Source: Bacteroidota bacterium (lineage in GTDB: Bacteria; Bacteroidota; Ignavibacteria; UBA10030; UBA6906). Taken from it: DNA of 64,000 nucleotides. Below the pieces are notes generated by a model. It did no database searches. It was not told the origin of the DNA and worked only from the letters and a program-made list of their open reading frames with translations. Shown here in pieces: positions 62,637 to 64,000 of this stretch. The translations under genes and the position numbers were made by a program. Within the stretch, counting starts at the first letter, position 1. The number at the start of each line of letters is the position of its first letter. Location: the NCBI GenBank assembly GCA_019637975.1, contig JAHBUR010000017.1, forward strand, positions 1 through 64,000, read 5' to 3'.

Positions 62637-64000
62637 ATGAAAAATGTGTTTGCGATTGCAGCAATGTGCTGCCTCATTTCGGTTTTGCAGAACAACACGG
62701 CTGCCCAGTACGCCGACGGTTTCTGGCAGGACGTTGCCGAGTCAGCGATCTCGCCTTCGGGTGAGCGACTGATTATTCCGGTCGCATACAGAACCGTAAC
62801 GTTAAATTTGCCAGGACTGACTGGTCTTCTGTCTCAGGTTCCCTGGGAGGAGAACGTGCGGGCTTACCATTCACAGGTTCTGCTCAGCCTTCCGCTTCCC
62901 GATGGATCGTTCGGACGCTTCCGCATTGTTGAGTCTCCGATCATGGCACCGGAACTTGCCGTACGCTATCCCGAAATCAGAACCTATCTCGGTCAAGGAA
63001 TCGACGATCCGACGGCAACCGTCCGTTTCGATGTAACACCGCGGGGATTTCACGCAATGATACTCTCCGCCGGGCCGACCGTCTACATTGACCCGTACAG
63101 TCGCGGCACTACGCAGCACTACATCAGCTATTATAAACATGCAGTACTTTATGAAGAAGCACGCCGGTTTGAAGAGATCGGGGTTGAAGATCCGGACGGG
63201 CACATGGCGGCAGAGATTGCTTCGCTCGTAGCGGCAAATCGCTTTACATCAATCGGCGAACAGTTGCGGACATACCGGCTGGCGTTGGCGTGTACCGGTG
63301 AGTACGCGACATTTCACGGAGGCACGAAGCCGCTCGTACTTGCGGAAATGGTTACCGCAATGAACCGCGTGAGCGGCATCTACGAACGCGAGGTGGCAGT
63401 CCGCATGGTCTTGATTCCGAACAACGATACATTGATCTATCTGAACGCGGCAACGGATCCTTACACCAATAACAGCGGCTCGACGATGTTGGGCCAGAAT
63501 CAAACAACCCTTGACAACATCATCGGGAATGCGAACTACGACATCGGCCATGTGTTCAGCACAGGAGGAGGAGGCATTGCGGGACTCGGCGTTGTCTGCC
63601 GTACAGGCAACAAGGCTCGCGGTGTTACGGGGCTCCCCTCACCTATCGGCGATCCGTTTTACGTTGACTATGTTGCCCATGAAATGGGGCATCAGTTCGG
63701 GGCAAATCATACGTTTAACGGCAGCTCCGGATCGTGCAGCGGCGGAAACCGGAATGCCTCGACGGCGTACGAACCCGGAAGCGGCTCCACGGTTATGGCA
63801 TACGCGGGTATTTGCAGTCCGCAGAACATTCAAAACGCCAGCGACGATTACTTCCACGCCGTCAGCATCGACGAGATTGTCGCTTACACAACAACTGGCT
63901 CGGGCGGAGGCTGTCCTGCGGTTACATCAACGGGGAACAATGCCCCGACCGTTGATGTCCCGGGACTCGGGATAACAATTCCGTTGGGAACGCCGTTCTT
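62637..64000 (+). CDS. Secreted reprolysin-like zinc metalloprotease, 5' part (runs off the window)
   Basis: At least 454 residues with no stop before base 64000. AAGGAAA lies six bases before the ATG. The signal is MKNVFAIAAMCCLISVLQNN. A propeptide-like region follows (PTATVRFDVTPRGFHAMILS), then the catalytic motif HEMGHQFGANHTF (HExxHxxGxxH) with a Met-turn candidate STVMAYAG. NAATDPYTNNSGSTMLGQNQ and NIIGNANYDIGHVFSTGGGG are typical of the reprolysin-type (M12) enzymes found in FCB bacteria. A T9SS domain is expected beyond the window edge but cannot be seen. It probably acts outside the cell. Confidence 0.85.
   Translation, partial: MKNVFAIAAMCCLISVLQNNTAAQYADGFWQDVAESAISPSGERLIIPVAYRTVTLNLPGLTGLLSQVPWEENVRAYHSQVLLSLPLPDGSFGRFRIVESPIMAPELAVRYPEIRTYLGQGIDDPTATVRFDVTPRGFHAMILSAGPTVYIDPYSRGTTQHYISYYKHAVLYEEARRFEEIGVEDPDGHMAAEIASLVAANRFTSIGEQLRTYRLALACTGEYATFHGGTKPLVLAEMVTAMNRVSGIYEREVAVRMVLIPNNDTLIYLNAATDPYTNNSGSTMLGQNQTTLDNIIGNANYDIGHVFSTGGGGIAGLGVVCRTGNKARGVTGLPSPIGDPFYVDYVAHEMGHQFGANHTFNGSSGSCSGGNRNASTAYEPGSGSTVMAYAGICSPQNIQNASDDYFHAVSIDEIVAYTTTGSGGGCPAVTSTGNNAPTVDVPGLGITIPLGTPF

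Overview
The window looks like chromosome of a bacterium from the Fibrobacterota-Chlorobiota-Bacteroidota (FCB) superphylum, most likely an Ignavibacteria-like lineage rather than a true Bacteroidia member. Four large secreted proteins end in the type IX secretion (T9SS) sorting domain, with motifs such as NYPNPFNP and a C-terminal KKLVLVK or KRMVLIK. Against Bacteroidia, many genes have strong Shine-Dalgarno sites and two promoters are of the TTGACA-17-TAnnTT type. The organism has a b-type succinate dehydrogenase, glycogen phosphorylase, multihaem cytochromes and an unusually large PAS/GAF signalling set. No phage, plasmid or CRISPR array is visible.

Layout. 1-6.7 kb: end of a class A penicillin-binding protein, a TPR/FlgO-like membrane protein, a thioredoxin-like lipoprotein, the queF-VUT queuosine pair, a nitrilase-family hydrolase, two cold-shock genes separated by an intrinsic terminator, and very small membrane-anchored proteins. 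7-10.3 kb: class I fructose-bisphosphate aldolase, an orphan DNA-methylase-like protein, pterin dehydratase and a lipoprotein. 10.5-20.8 kb: a signalling island of a membrane six-PAS/GAF kinase with a NarL-type regulator, then a soluble five-PAS kinase overlapping a REC-HDOD protein and followed by a REC protein with a decayed HD-GYP domain. 21-25 kb: a PLP-dependent sulfur amino-acid enzyme behind a nine-residue leader ORF, then a haem-binding porin and a multihaem cytochrome. 25-38.8 kb: housekeeping genes (a FecCD-type permease, obg, an unknown gene, sdhCAB, ftsX, recR, ybaB) and two membrane glycosyltransferase-like proteins.

38.8-39.6 kb is the most unusual stretch. A 447-bp unit made of tRNA-Pro pieces, an 18-bp-stem hairpin and a GIY-YIG nuclease gene sits directly upstream of a second hairpin spacer and the only intact tRNA-Pro(UGG). 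A tRNA 3' half follows, split in its T-loop by two back-to-back palindromes. The nuclease ORF starts beside the T-loop of one damaged tRNA copy and ends inside the D-arm of the next.

39.7-57.6 kb is a surface-protein region: a PhoD-like phosphatase, an ECF sigma/anti-sigma/TonB-C operon, and three large T9SS cargo proteins. Two of these are FG-GAP-like propeller proteins, each with a good promoter followed by a simple-sequence repeat in the predicted 5' leader, (CCTTA)12 and (CT)13, which suggests phase variation. The third has a leader with two mutually exclusive hairpins, one of which covers its ribosome-binding site. Glycogen phosphorylase, TypA/BipA, an SDR and lysC lie between them. 57.6-64 kb holds a metallophosphoesterase, an AsmA-like protein, rsmA and the start of a reprolysin-like secreted metalloprotease cut by the window edge. 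Several short palindromic elements are scattered between genes, one lying just upstream of the rsmA start.
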